Positions 46,549 to 56,770 of a DNA stretch of 64,000 bases are shown here, in pieces. The notes beneath the pieces were generated by a model. It ran no database searches. It saw nothing but the letters and a program-made list of their open reading frames with translations, and was not told where the DNA came from. The stretch is from Nitrobacter sp963807355 (GTDB lineage Bacteria; Pseudomonadota; Alphaproteobacteria; Rhizobiales; Xanthobacteraceae): assembly GCA_963807355.1 (NCBI GenBank), contig CAWEBX010000022.1, forward strand, positions 1-64,000. Direction: 5' to 3'. Position 1 is the first letter of the stretch; each line of letters begins with the position of its first letter. A program made the position numbers and the translations under genes.

Positions 46549-49461
46549 CTACTGACACGCTTCGCAGGTGGGATCCTCGATGCGGCAGGCTTTCCAGCCT
46601 TCAGCGTCGTCGGAACGATTGACACGTCCATTCGCATGTCCGTCCAGCGCTGCGGCGGAAACGGCCACGGACACGGCGTTGAGCTTGCCGTCGGTGCCTT
46701 TGAGCGTGGATTTCTCGACATGCGTCGCTGACCGCGAGCGCAGATAATAGGTCGTCTTCAGGCCGCGTTTCCAGGCATGGCGATAGAGCGCGTCGAGCTT
46801 CTTGCCGCTCGGATTGGCAATGTAGAGATTGAGCGACTGCGCCTGGTCGATCCACTTCTGCCGGCGCGACGCGGCGTCGATCAGCCAGCCTGAGTCAATC
46901 TCGAAGGCGGTAGCATAGAGTGCCTTGAGATCATCGGGAACGCGGTCGATCTGACCGACGCTGCCGTCGAAATATTTGAGATCCGAGATCATCACCTCGT
47001 CCCATAGGCCGCGTGCCTTGAGATCACGCACAAGGTGTGCGTTCACCACCGTGAAGTCGCCGGACATGTTGGATTTGACGTAGAGGTTCTGATAGGCGGG
47101 CTCGATCGACTGCGACACCCCGCAGATGTTGGAGATCGTCGCGGTCGGCGCGATCGCCATGCAGTTCGAATTGCGCATCCCGATGGTCATGATGCTCTGG
47201 CGCAGCGAGTCCCAGTCGAGACGGCTGGAACGGTCGATCTCGACCGCCGCGCCGCGCGCTTCATCGACCAGCGTGAGGGAATTGAGCGGCAGGATACCCT
47301 TCGACCACAGCGATCCTTGATAGGAGGGATAGCGGCCGCGCTCGGCCGCGAGATCGACCGACCCGGAAATCGCGTAATAGGCAATTGCTTCCATGCTCTC
47401 GTCTGCGAAGGCCACGGCGTCGTCCGACGCATAAGGCATGCGCAGGATGTTGAGCGTATCCTGAAAGCCCATGACGCCGAGCCCGACCGGCCTGTGCCGC
47501 AGGTTCGAGGTCCGCGCCTCCGGAATGGTGTAGAAATTCACGTCCAGCACGTTGTCGAGCATGCGCATCGCAATCTTGACCGTGCGCGCGAGGTGTTCGT
47601 GGTCGAGCTTACCGTCCTTGAGGTGGTTCATCAGGTTGACGGAGCCGAGATTGCAGACCGCGATCTCCGTTTTTGAGGTGTTGAGCGTGATCTCGGTGCA
47701 GAGGTTTGAGGAATGCACGACGCCGCAATGCTGCTGAGGTGAGCGCAGGTTGCAGGGGTCTTTGAAGGTGATCCAGGGATGCCCGGTCTCGAACAGCATG
47801 GTCAGCATACGCCGCCACAGGTCGACGGCGCGGACCTGTTTCGTCACCCGTAGCTCGCCGCCCGCAGCCTTCTTTTCGTAGTGAGCGTAGCGTTCAGCGA
47901 AGGCCTTGCCGGCGAGATCGTGCAGGTCCGGCGTTTCGTCGGGTGAGAACAGCGTCCAGACGCCATCTTCTTCGACGCGCTGCATGAAGAGGTCCGGCAC
48001 CCAGTTCGCCGTATTCATGTCGTGAGTGCGGCGACGGTCGTCGCCGGTGTTCTTTCGCAGGTCAAGAAATTCCTCGATGTCGATGTGCCAGGTTTCGAGA
48101 TAGGCGCACACCGCGCCCTTGCGCTTGCCGCCCTGGTTGACGGCGATCGCGGTGTCGTTCGCGACCTTCAGGAACGGCACCACGCCCTGGCTTTCGCCGT
48201 TGGTGCCCTTGATGTGGGCGCCGAGCCCGCGCACGCGCGTCCAGTCGTTGCCGAGCCCGCCCGCATACTTGGAAAGCAACGCATTGTCCTTGATCGCCTT
48301 GAAGATGCCGTCAAGGTCGTCGGCGACAGTCGTGAGAAAGCAGGACGAGAGCTGCGGGCGCAGCGTGCCGGCGTTGAACAGCGTCGGCGTCGAGGCCATG
48401 AAGTCGAACGATGAGAGCAGGTCGTAAAACGCGATCGCCTTCTCCTCACGATCGATCTCGCGTAGCGCGAGTCCGCAGGCAACGCGCATGAAGAAGACCT
48501 GCGGTAGCTCGAAACGCACACCGCGGACGTGCAGGAAGTAACGATCATAGAGCGTCTGGAGTCCGAGATAGTCGAATTGCAGATCGCGTTCGGGCTTCAG
48601 TGCCGCCGAAAGCCGGTCGAGGTCGAAACGGCCGATCTCCGGATCGAGCAGTTCGTTGTCAATGCCAGTTCGCACATAAGCGCGGAAGTAATCCGCATAG
48701 CGCTCTGTCATCTCGGCTTGCGTGGCCTGCTCGGACCGTCCCGAGACAAAGCTCAAAGCCTCGCGGCGCAGCTTGTCGAGTAGCAGCCGGGCGCTGGCCT
48801 TGGCGTAATCGGGATCGGTTTCGACCAGCGTGCGGGCGGCAAGGATCGTCGCCAGCGCCAGTTCGTCCACGCTGATGCCGTCATAAAGGTTGCGATGGGT
48901 TTCAGTCAGAATCGCTGAGGAGGAGACATCCTCGAGCCCCGCGCAGGCCTCCTCCACCACGGTGGCGAGGCGTTTGGTATCGATGGGTACCATCGATCCG
49001 TCGGCCAACTTCATCCGCAGCACTGGCGTCACCACTGCCTGGATGCCTTTCTTTGCCTTCGACCCTTGCGCCTTTGCCCGTTCGCGCGCGCGCTCCTCGC
49101 GATAGAGCACATAGGCGCGCGCTACCTTGTGATGCTCGCTCCGCATCAGCGCGAGTTCGACCTGATCCTGGATGTCCTCGATGTGGAAGGTGCGGCCGGC
49201 GTCGGAGCGCCGCGACAGGCTGGCGACGATCTGGCCGGTCAGCTCAGTGACGATGTCATGGACCCTGCGCGAGGCGGCTGCGCTGGTGCCCTCGACCGCA
49301 AGAAACGCCTTGGTCAGGGCGACGGCGATCTTCGATGAATCGAACGGCGAGACCGAACCGTTGCGCCGAATGACCTGATACGCGGGTTCGCTGGGCGGCA
49401 TCGCAGCCGCAGCAGGCAAAGACGGACGCACAGCACGCGCAGCTTCGGTTGCGAGAGACAT
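46549..49461 (-). CDS. nrdA: Ribonucleotide reductase large subunit
   Basis: This 970-residue catalytic subunit reduces NDPs to dNDPs. Two ATP-cone regions are visible, near residues 28-110 (VIRRNGSVSPFDSSKIAVAL) and 145-230 (VLRMKLADGSMVPIDTKRL). The active site has Cys in PQLSSCFLT, the NLCTEI block, CNLGSVNL (Cys) and MAIAPTATISNICGVSQSIE. The C-terminal shuttle Cys pair is DPTCEACQ with an earlier Cys in WKACR. It forms an operon with the class Ic-like nrdB and is preceded by a cobalamin riboswitch on the same strand. Intact. Confidence 0.95.
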   Translation of the reverse strand: MSLATEAARAVRPSLPAAAAMPPSEPAYQVIRRNGSVSPFDSSKIAVALTKAFLAVEGTSAAASRRVHDIVTELTGQIVASLSRRSDAGRTFHIEDIQDQVELALMRSEHHKVARAYVLYREERARERAKAQGSKAKKGIQAVVTPVLRMKLADGSMVPIDTKRLATVVEEACAGLEDVSSSAILTETHRNLYDGISVDELALATILAARTLVETDPDYAKASARLLLDKLRREALSFVSGRSEQATQAEMTERYADYFRAYVRTGIDNELLDPEIGRFDLDRLSAALKPERDLQFDYLGLQTLYDRYFLHVRGVRFELPQVFFMRVACGLALREIDREEKAIAFYDLLSSFDFMASTPTLFNAGTLRPQLSSCFLTTVADDLDGIFKAIKDNALLSKYAGGLGNDWTRVRGLGAHIKGTNGESQGVVPFLKVANDTAIAVNQGGKRKGAVCAYLETWHIDIEEFLDLRKNTGDDRRRTHDMNTANWVPDLFMQRVEEDGVWTLFSPDETPDLHDLAGKAFAERYAHYEKKAAGGELRVTKQVRAVDLWRRMLTMLFETGHPWITFKDPCNLRSPQQHCGVVHSSNLCTEITLNTSKTEIAVCNLGSVNLMNHLKDGKLDHEHLARTVKIAMRMLDNVLDVNFYTIPEARTSNLRHRPVGLGVMGFQDTLNILRMPYASDDAVAFADESMEAIAYYAISGSVDLAAERGRYPSYQGSLWSKGILPLNSLTLVDEARGAAVEIDRSSRLDWDSLRQSIMTIGMRNSNCMAIAPTATISNICGVSQSIEPAYQNLYVKSNMSGDFTVVNAHLVRDLKARGLWDEVMISDLKYFDGSVGQIDRVPDDLKALYATAFEIDSGWLIDAASRRQKWIDQAQSLNLYIANPSGKKLDALYRHAWKRGLKTTYYLRSRSATHVEKSTLKGTDGKLNAVSVAVSAAALDGHANGRVNRSDDAEGWKACRIEDPTCEACQ

Positions 49462-49589
49462 CGGCTCAAGACCCCAGTTTTGTTGCGAGCCGGGGTCAGG
49501 CGGAGACGCGCGCAGGAAATCCCACGGCGGACGCCGCGATTCCCGTCAAGCGGCCCGCTGGGACACCCCGCCCAGGGAACGTTTCGGCT

Positions 49590-49775
49590 GTCACGGCAGG
49601 TTTCCTGGCTTGCGGGGTCTCAGCGTCCGTCCGGTCTTCCCAGGGCCTTGCGATCCCAGTGACACTCAATGGACTTTGGCTCGCCGCTTAACAGTTGCGG
49701 GGGCAGCGCCGGCACTACCGGCTTCCCTCTTTAGCTCTCGGTGTTGCGACTCGAGAGACCGTGACCACCATATCT
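49590..49775 (-). promoter_or_regulatory. Cobalamin riboswitch upstream of nrdAB
   Basis: Read on the minus strand, the stretch has a P1 stem (TCACGG/CCGTGA), the core AAGAGGGAAGCCGGT, GCCGGCGCTGCCCCCGCAAC with TGTTAAGCGG, a CACTGGG helix and the B12 box AGCCAGGAAACCTGCC at 49595-49610. All are landmarks of the class I cobalamin riboswitch. It lies 129 bases before the nrdA start, so B12 should switch off nrdAB. Confidence 0.93.
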
Positions 49776-49923
49776 AGTAGCCGCACCAAATTCCGAGTCA
49801 ACAGATCGTTTCGACTCCGGCTCCACAATTCTCGTAATTCACAGTCCGGCGAAAAACGCTGTGCACCCATCGCTCTGTCCAACTCTTGACGCTTCGATCA
49901 TACAGACCATTATCCAGAGAGAT

Positions 49924-50634
49924 ATGCCGCGGCGTTTGTCTCGCGGCGCAACCCCCGAGTCCGCCGTGACCGAACTTGTCCGACCGAACCTGACGCCCCC
50001 GAACGGGCAAAAGAAGGTGTTGCTGCATTCCTGTTGCGCGCCCTGCTCGGGCGAAGTGATGGAAGCGATGCTCGCATCGGGGATCGATTACACGATCTTT
50101 TTTTACAATCCGAACATCCATCCCCTGAAGGAATACCTGCTGCGCAAGGACGAGAACGTCCGCTTCGCGGAGAAGCACGGCGTGCCATTCGTCGATGCCG
50201 ATTACGACAAGGACAACTGGTTTGCCCGCGCCAAAGGGATGGAGTGGGAACCTGAACGCGGTACGCGCTGCACCATGTGCTTCGACATGCGCTTCGAGCG
50301 CACCGCGCTCCATGCGCATGAGCATGGTTTCCCGGTGATGACGTCGTCGCTCGGCATCTCCCGCTGGAAGAACATGGCGCAGATCAATGACTGCGGCCAT
50401 CGCGCGGCCGGGCGTTATGACGGCCTGTCATATTGGGATTTCAACTGGCGCAAGGGCGGCGGCGCGCAGCGAATGATCGATATCAGCAAGCGCGAGCAAT
50501 TCTATCAGCAGGAGTATTGCGGCTGCGTCTATTCGCTGCGCGATACCAATCAGCACCGCCGGGATCAGGGCCGGTCGCCGATCGTGATCGGGACGCAATT
50601 CTACCGGCACGGCGAGGATTCGGACCCGACATAA
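49924..50634 (+). CDS. queH: Epoxyqueuosine reductase QueH (cobalamin-independent)
   Basis: QueH performs the last step of queuosine synthesis on tRNA, replacing the cobalamin enzyme QueG. The 236-residue protein has the paired Cys motif VLLHSCCAPCSGEVMEAM, IFFYNPNIHPLKEYLLRKDE, the RGTRCTMCFDMRFERTA block and the C-terminal EQFYQQEYCGCVYSLRDTN. These together supply the Fe-S and iron ligands known for the family. ATG 49924 has GAGAG upstream; upstream codons to 49861 are in frame but unlike the family. It sits between the two riboswitches. No riboswitch of its own is visible in the 150 bases before it. Confidence 0.94.
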   Translation: MPRRLSRGATPESAVTELVRPNLTPPNGQKKVLLHSCCAPCSGEVMEAMLASGIDYTIFFYNPNIHPLKEYLLRKDENVRFAEKHGVPFVDADYDKDNWFARAKGMEWEPERGTRCTMCFDMRFERTALHAHEHGFPVMTSSLGISRWKNMAQINDCGHRAAGRYDGLSYWDFNWRKGGGAQRMIDISKREQFYQQEYCGCVYSLRDTNQHRRDQGRSPIVIGTQFYRHGEDSDPT

Positions 50635-50683
50635 GATGCGCGGTGCCGGTTGACGGCCCGTGGACGGTGGCCCATAGGGTTGG

Positions 50684-50892
50684 CGTCGAGGTTCTCCGGG
50701 ACAATTCAAGCCCGGAGCTAAGAGGGAAGCCGGTGCGCTCTGGTCCATGGGTCTTCGTCCATGGATCTGGGTAATGCCGGCGCTGCCCCCGCAACTGTAA
50801 GCGGTGAGCCGTGGTCCATCAGTGTCACTGGGAGCAATCCCGGGAAGGCCGGACCAAAGCTGAGACCCGCGAGCCAGGAGACCTGCCCCGAC
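50684..50892 (+). promoter_or_regulatory. Cobalamin riboswitch upstream of metE
   Basis: The stretch has a P1 arm GTCG..AGGT, AAGAGGGAAGCCGGTGCG, GCCGGCGCTGCCCCCGCAAC with TGTAAGCGG, GTCACTGGG and the B12 box AGCCAGGAGACCTGCC at 50872-50887. It ends 117 bases before the metE GTG; control of metE by B12 is the classical arrangement. Confidence 0.95.
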
Positions 50893-51009
50893 AATATAGT
50901 CGTCCTCGGGCGGGGTGTCCCGGTGGTGCGCTTGCGGTTTTCATGGCGAGTCCGCCATGAATCCCATGACGCGTCGCTAAGGCCCAGCCCCCAACATACG
51001 GGGTAAGCC

Positions 51010-53346
51010 GTGTCAGTTTCCTCTCTTCCTGTTGCTACGCTCGGCACGCCGCGCATCGGTCCGCGCCGTGAACTGAAAATCGCGCTTGAAAGCTACTGGT
51101 CGGGCAAATCCGACGAATCCGCGTTGCTTGAAGCGGCAGCGGGATTGCGGGCCGCGAACTGGGCGCGCCAGAAATCGCTCGGCGTCACCGTCATTCCGTC
51201 GAACGATTTCACGCTCTACGATCATGTGCTCGACACAAGCGTGATGGTCGGTGCGATCCCGGACATCTACGGATGGAAAAGCGGGCCGGTGCCGCTTGCA
51301 ACCTACTTCGCGATGGCGCGCGGCGCGCAAGGCGAAGATCACGATTCGAGCTGCGCGCATGGTCATCAGGGCGACGGTCACGCGCATGGTGCGCCGGCGC
51401 AGGAGATGACCAAGTGGTTCGACACCAACTACCACTATATGGTCCCTGAATTCACCAGCGGCCAACGGTTTGAACTCTCTTCGCTCAAGGCCGTCGACGA
51501 ATATCGCGAGGCCAAGGCGCTCGGCTATCAGACAAGGCCGGTGCTGCTCGGTCCGGTCACTTATCTGAAGCTCGGCAAGAGCAAGGACGTGAATTTCGAT
51601 CCGCTGTCGCTGCTCTCCGGCCTGCTGCCGGTCTATATCGATCTGCTCAAGCGCCTTGCTGCGGAGGGCGCCGCATGGGTGCAACTCGACGAACCCTGTC
51701 TCGTTCTCGATCTCGACGATGCGACCCGCAAGGCGTTGCGCGCGACATACGAACAGCTCGCGAGCGCGCTGCCGAAGCTGAAGATCATGCTGACGACCTA
51801 TTTCGGCGGTCTCGGCGATAACCTCGATACTGCATTGTCGCTGCCGGTCGCGGGCCTCCACCTCGACCTCGTTCGTGCTCCGGAACAACTCGACACCGTG
51901 GTGGTAAAGGCGAGGCAGGATCTGGTCTTGTCCCTCGGCGTGATCGACGGCCGCAATATCTGGCGCGCCAATCTCCCGGCATTGCTCGACCGTCTGGAAT
52001 CCGTGGTCGCCAAACGTGGCATCGATCGCGTGCAGATCGCGCCGTCCTGCTCGCTCCTGCATGTGCCGATCGACGTGGCGCTGGAAGCCGATCTCGATGC
52101 CGAGTTGAAGAGCTGGCTCGCGTTTTCGGTGCAAAAGATGGCTGAACTGGCGACGCTGGGTGAAGCCCTGGCCAGAGGCCGCGCGTCGGTTGCCGATGCG
52201 GTGGACGCATCCGCGAAGGCCGCGGCGGCCCGCAAAATGTCGTCGAAGGTCCATGACGCGAAAGTCTCGGCGCGGATCGCGGCCGTCACCTCGGACATGG
52301 CACGGCGCAAGCGCGTGTTTGCAGATCGCGCGAAGTTGCAGCGCGAACGCTTCGGCCTGCCGTCGTTCCCGACCACCACGATCGGCTCGTTCCCGCAGAC
52401 CGCCGAGGTTCGAAAGGCGCGTTCCGCGCACGCCAAGGGGGCATTGAGCGACGCCGACTACGAGACGTTCCTGCGGGAGGAGACGGCACGAACCATCCGC
52501 TGGCAGGAAGACATCGGCCTCGACGTGCTCGTGCATGGCGAGTTCGAGCGCAACGACATGGTGCAGTATTTCGGCGAGCAGCTGTCCGGATTCGCTTTCA
52601 CCAGGCATGGTTGGGTGCAGAGCTACGGCTCGCGCTGCGTTCGTCCGCCGATCCTGTTCGGCGACGTGTCCCGGCCCAAACCGATGACCGTCGGCTGGTG
52701 GAAATACGCGCAGTCCCTGACGTCGAAGCCGATGAAGGGCATGCTCACCGGTCCCGTCACCATTCTCAACTGGTCGTTCGTACGCGATGACGTGCCGCGT
52801 AGTCTCGCCTGCCGGCAGATTGCGCTTGCTATCCGCGACGAGGTCGCGGACCTGGAGGCAACCGGAGCATCGATGATCCAGATCGACGAGGCCGCGCTGC
52901 GCGAAGGACTGCCGCTGCGCCAGTCCGAATGGAAGACGTATCTCGACTGGGCGGTCGAATGTTTCCGTCTGTGTGCGAGCGGCGTCGCCGACGCAACGCA
53001 GGTTCACACGCACATGTGCTACTCGGAGTTCAACGACATCATCGACGCGATCGCGGCGATGGATGCTGATGTCATCTCGATCGAGACGTCGCGCTCCAAG
53101 ATGGAGTTGCTCGACGCCTTCAAGACCTACAAATACCCGAACGAGATCGGTCCCGGCGTCTACGACATCCACTCACCGCGGGTGCCTGCGGTTGATGAGA
53201 TGACCGGCCTGCTCAAACTTGCACGCCAGCGCCTTTCCGACAGGCAGATCTGGATCAATCCGGATTGCGGGTTGAAGACCCGCAAGTGGGAAGAGGTCAG
53301 GCCGGCGCTCGTCAACATGGTGGAGGCGGCGAGGCTGATGCGTTAA
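51010..53346 (+). CDS. metE: Cobalamin-independent methionine synthase
   Basis: MetE transfers methyl from methyltetrahydropteroyl-triglutamate to homocysteine without B12. The 778-residue protein has the N-terminal domain (LGTPRIGPRRELKIALESYW), TTTIGSFPQTAEVRKAR opening the catalytic domain, and zinc ligands in VHTHMCYSEFNDI (His, Cys) and INPDCGLKTRKWEEV (Cys). Start GTG 51010 fits the family N-terminus. Odd feature: residues 111-126 hold a His/Cys-rich insert (HDSSCAHGHQGDGHAH). The gene is intact and follows a cobalamin riboswitch. Confidence 0.96.
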   Translation: MSVSSLPVATLGTPRIGPRRELKIALESYWSGKSDESALLEAAAGLRAANWARQKSLGVTVIPSNDFTLYDHVLDTSVMVGAIPDIYGWKSGPVPLATYFAMARGAQGEDHDSSCAHGHQGDGHAHGAPAQEMTKWFDTNYHYMVPEFTSGQRFELSSLKAVDEYREAKALGYQTRPVLLGPVTYLKLGKSKDVNFDPLSLLSGLLPVYIDLLKRLAAEGAAWVQLDEPCLVLDLDDATRKALRATYEQLASALPKLKIMLTTYFGGLGDNLDTALSLPVAGLHLDLVRAPEQLDTVVVKARQDLVLSLGVIDGRNIWRANLPALLDRLESVVAKRGIDRVQIAPSCSLLHVPIDVALEADLDAELKSWLAFSVQKMAELATLGEALARGRASVADAVDASAKAAAARKMSSKVHDAKVSARIAAVTSDMARRKRVFADRAKLQRERFGLPSFPTTTIGSFPQTAEVRKARSAHAKGALSDADYETFLREETARTIRWQEDIGLDVLVHGEFERNDMVQYFGEQLSGFAFTRHGWVQSYGSRCVRPPILFGDVSRPKPMTVGWWKYAQSLTSKPMKGMLTGPVTILNWSFVRDDVPRSLACRQIALAIRDEVADLEATGASMIQIDEAALREGLPLRQSEWKTYLDWAVECFRLCASGVADATQVHTHMCYSEFNDIIDAIAAMDADVISIETSRSKMELLDAFKTYKYPNEIGPGVYDIHSPRVPAVDEMTGLLKLARQRLSDRQIWINPDCGLKTRKWEEVRPALVNMVEAARLMR

Positions 53347-55897
53347 CTCGCGGGCCGCGGACGATCGGCTGCGCCGAACGCGCATATATAGGGAGAGAGA
53401 TGGGCACGGCCGTCTCTCTCCCGGCGGTTACGGCGTGTGCGCTCCGTGCAGTGAGCGATCGAAAACGCGGGAAACCTCGTATGAGGACGAAGGATTGAGC
53501 GCACACGGCGAGACCTGACGATCTGAATGCACAAGACAATGCCGCTAGAACGCACTAGGCGTTCAGCGACGTCTTGTGCCTCTAAGTGTACTGTGTATTG
53601 CCGCGGGGTATAGGAGGGATCGGTCCTCTGAATTATCCGGTGCATTCCCATGGCTAACCCGTTGATCGCGGCCAAGTGGTCCGCGTTTGCAGCTCAGCAG
53701 CTTCGCTTCCCGCGTAATTGCCCGGACCGGAAGCGTCGTTGGCATTTGTTTGCAACCTCATCCCTTTCCACGGCGTCGGTTGCCGTGGCTTTGCTGACGC
53801 TTCAGCCTGCTGGGCCGGCACTGGCGGATGGTGGAGCCGGCGGCCAAGGGTCAACGTTTAGCTCGAACGGCGCCGGTGGCGCCGGCGGCACCGGCTTCGG
53901 CGGCGCTGCCGGCAGCGCTGGCGGCGGTGGAGCTTCATATGGCGGCGGTGGCGGCGGTGGTGGAGCAGGGGGTGGCGCCGGCGGCGCCGGTGGAAACTCC
54001 AACTTCCACCCTGGTCGAAATGGCGGTGCTGGCGGTGGAGGTGGCTCGCACGGTTTTTCAGGCGTGACCATCAACAACGTGGCGCCGCTCACTGGCGGCA
54101 ATGGTGGCGATGGCGGGGCCACCGGCAGCAGCATGGGTGGTGCGGGCGGAGGCGGCGGTGGTGGTGGCGCCGGCGGTTATGGCGCCGTCATCACCGGGAC
54201 TGGCGTCAACAATAACAGCAACACGCTCGCGGGTGCAATGGCGGAAACGGCGGAAGCAGCGGCTTCGGCACCGACAGCAGCGGCGGCGATGGCGGAGTTG
54301 GATTGCTTTTCAGCAATGCCGGCGGTGTCACCTTGAACAATAGCGGGAGCATATCGGGCGGCAATGGCGGCGCGGCGGGCGCGAACTTTGGTCTCAGTGC
54401 TCCAGGTCAGGCTGGCCTTGGCGGCGCTGGCATTGTTGGCTCCGGTCTCACCATAAACAATAACGGCACAATCGCGGGCGGGCTCGCGAATGGCGGAGCA
54501 GGCGTGCGCTCCAACGCGATCACGTTCACAGGCGGGACCAACGTCCTGGAGCTGCAGGCGGGCTCGATCATCACCGGCAATGTGGTTGCGTTCAGTGCGG
54601 CCGATACCTTGCGGCTCGGGGGCGCCAGCAATTCAAGCTTCGATGTCTCGCAGATCGGGCCGGGCGCGCAATACCGGGGCTTTGGCAGTCTCGTGAAGAC
54701 CGGGACCAGCACCTGGGAGCTTACTGGCACGAGCAGCGAGGCGACACCGTGGACGATCAGCCAGGGCACCCTCTCGGTCAACGGTTCGATTGCATCGTCG
54801 TCGCTGACGACGGTGAACCCGGGCGGCACGCTGGGCGGCAACGGCATCGTCGGCAACACTACAATCAATGGCGGCACGCTGTCACCGGGCAATTCGATCG
54901 GCACGCTGACGGTGGCCGGCAATCTGGTGCTGACTGCGGCGTCGACCTACATGGTCGAAGTGTCGCCAACCGCGTCAGACTTCACTCATGTGACCGGTTC
55001 GGCGACGCTGGGTCGCGCGACGGTGGCGGCGCAGTTCGCTCCGGGTGCTTACGTTGGGAAGCGCTACACCATTCTCACCGCCGACGGCGGCGTCAGCGGC
55101 ACGTTTTCAGGCCCGGTGAACACCAACCTGCCGACCAACTTCAAGAGCTCGCTGGCTCATGACGGCAACAATGCCTATCTCGATCTGACTTTGGACTTTG
55201 TCCAGCCCAGCGGTCTCAATCGCATCAACAAGCGGTTGCGACCACGCTGACTAACTTCTTCAACAGCACCGGCGGGATTCCGTTGGCGTTCGGCGCGCTG
55301 TCGCCGCAGGGGCTGACGCAGGTTTCCGGCGAACTGGGCACCGGCAGCAGGCGACATTCAACGCGATGAACCTGTTCATGGGGGTGATGACCGACCCGTT
55401 CATGGCCGGACGTGGCGGCGATGGCGCATCAGTAATTCCGACGGCCTATGCAGACGATACCACCGCACTCGGCTATACCGCCAACGGGAAGACGCGCAGC
55501 GCTTCGGAGCGCGATGCCTATGCCGCGATTTACCGCAAGGCGCCACCGTTAGCGCCGACCTTCGGTCAACGCTGGAGCGTTTGGGCGGCGGGCTTCGGAG
55601 GTTCGCAGACCACCGACGGCAACAGCGTTGTCGGCTCTAACACCGCGACCAGCAGTGTTTATGGTGGCGCCGTCGGCGCCGATTACCGGGTATCGCCGGA
55701 TACGTTGTTCGGCTTTGCAATGGCCGGCGGCGGAACCCAATTCCGCGTCGACAACGGGTTCGGCACGGGCGTCGACGTTCCAGGTCGGTGTCGATGCGCG
55801 TCACCGTATCGGCAATGCCTATTTCAGCGGCGCGCTGGCCTATGGTTGGCAGAACGTCACCACGGATCGCATCGTGATGGCGAATGGCATCGAGCGG

Positions 55898-55901
55898 CTG
55901 C
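55898..55901. repeat. Target-site duplication CTGC, left copy
   Basis: CTGC directly precedes the left end of the IS3-family element and recurs at 58836-58839 after the right end. Removing one copy and the element restores the autotransporter frame. Confidence 0.85.
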
Positions 55902-55964
55902 TGACCTGAGCCCCTGAACTTCCTCCAAAAATGGGTAAAGTCCGTCACCTTGAGGGAGACGGAG

Positions 55965-56231
55965 ATGAAGCAGTCGAGGTTCACGGAAGAGCGGATCATT
56001 GCGATCCTGCGAGAACATGAAGCGGGTTCGAAGACGGGGGATGTCTGCCGCAAGCATGGGATCAGCAGCGCGACGTTCTACAAATGGAAGGCCAAGTATG
56101 GTGGCCTGGACGTATCAGAAGCTCGACGCCTCAAGATCCTGGCCGACGAGAATGCGAAGCTGAAGAAGCTGTTGGCCGAGGCGATGCTCGACAACGCCAT
56201 GCTGAAGGACCTCAATTCAAAAAAATGGTGA
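55965..56231 (+). CDS. IS3-family transposase OrfA
   Basis: This DNA-binding helix-turn-helix protein of about 88 residues reads MKQSRFTEERIIAILREHEA, VCRKHGISSATFYKWKAKYG and a leucine-zipper-like ADENAKLKKLLAEAMLDNAM. It ends at a run of seven A (56219-56225), a classical -1 slippage site in IS3 elements for producing the OrfAB fusion. Confidence 0.9.
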   Translation: MKQSRFTEERIIAILREHEAGSKTGDVCRKHGISSATFYKWKAKYGGLDVSEARRLKILADENAKLKKLLAEAMLDNAMLKDLNSKKW

Positions 56232-56770
56232 CCCGTCGCAAGGCGGCAGGCTGTGGCTCACCTTTGTACGAGTTTTGAGGTCAGTCAGCGGCGGGCGTGT
56301 GAAGTGATTGGGGCTGATCGATCCTCGGTGCGTTATCTCAGCCTTCGGCCTGACGACGCGATCATTCGTGTCCGGCTGCGTGAGCTGGCGTCGGTACGCC
56401 GGCGCTTTGGCTATCGCCGTCTGCTTCTCATGATCCGCAGCGAAGGCGTGCTGATCAACCACAAGAAGCTGAGGCGGCTGTATGCCGAGGAGCGGCTGCA
56501 GGTTCGCCGGCGAGTTGGACGTAAAAGAGCTCTGGGAACACGGGCCCCGATGGCGTTGCCGCAGGGACCGAACCAGCGTTGGTCACTGGATTTTGTCAGC
56601 GACACGCTGACCGACAGCCGGCGCTTCCGTATCCTGGCTGTCGTCGATGACTTCACCCGGGAATGCATCGCATTGGTCGCCGACACTCGTGTCGGGGATC
56701 CGGGTCGGTCGTGAGCTCGATGCCGTGATCGCCCGACGAGGTCGACCAACGATGATCGTCAGTGACAACG

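Noticed and set aside
51013..53172. A 719-codon open frame on the minus strand across metE
   Set aside because: It mirrors metE codon structure in GC-rich DNA, has no recognisable domain, and metE on the other strand is unmistakable.
53860..54230. GGC/GGT-rich repeats as a possible CRISPR or satellite
   Set aside because: The repeats are codon-phased Gly-rich coding sequence without regular spacers.
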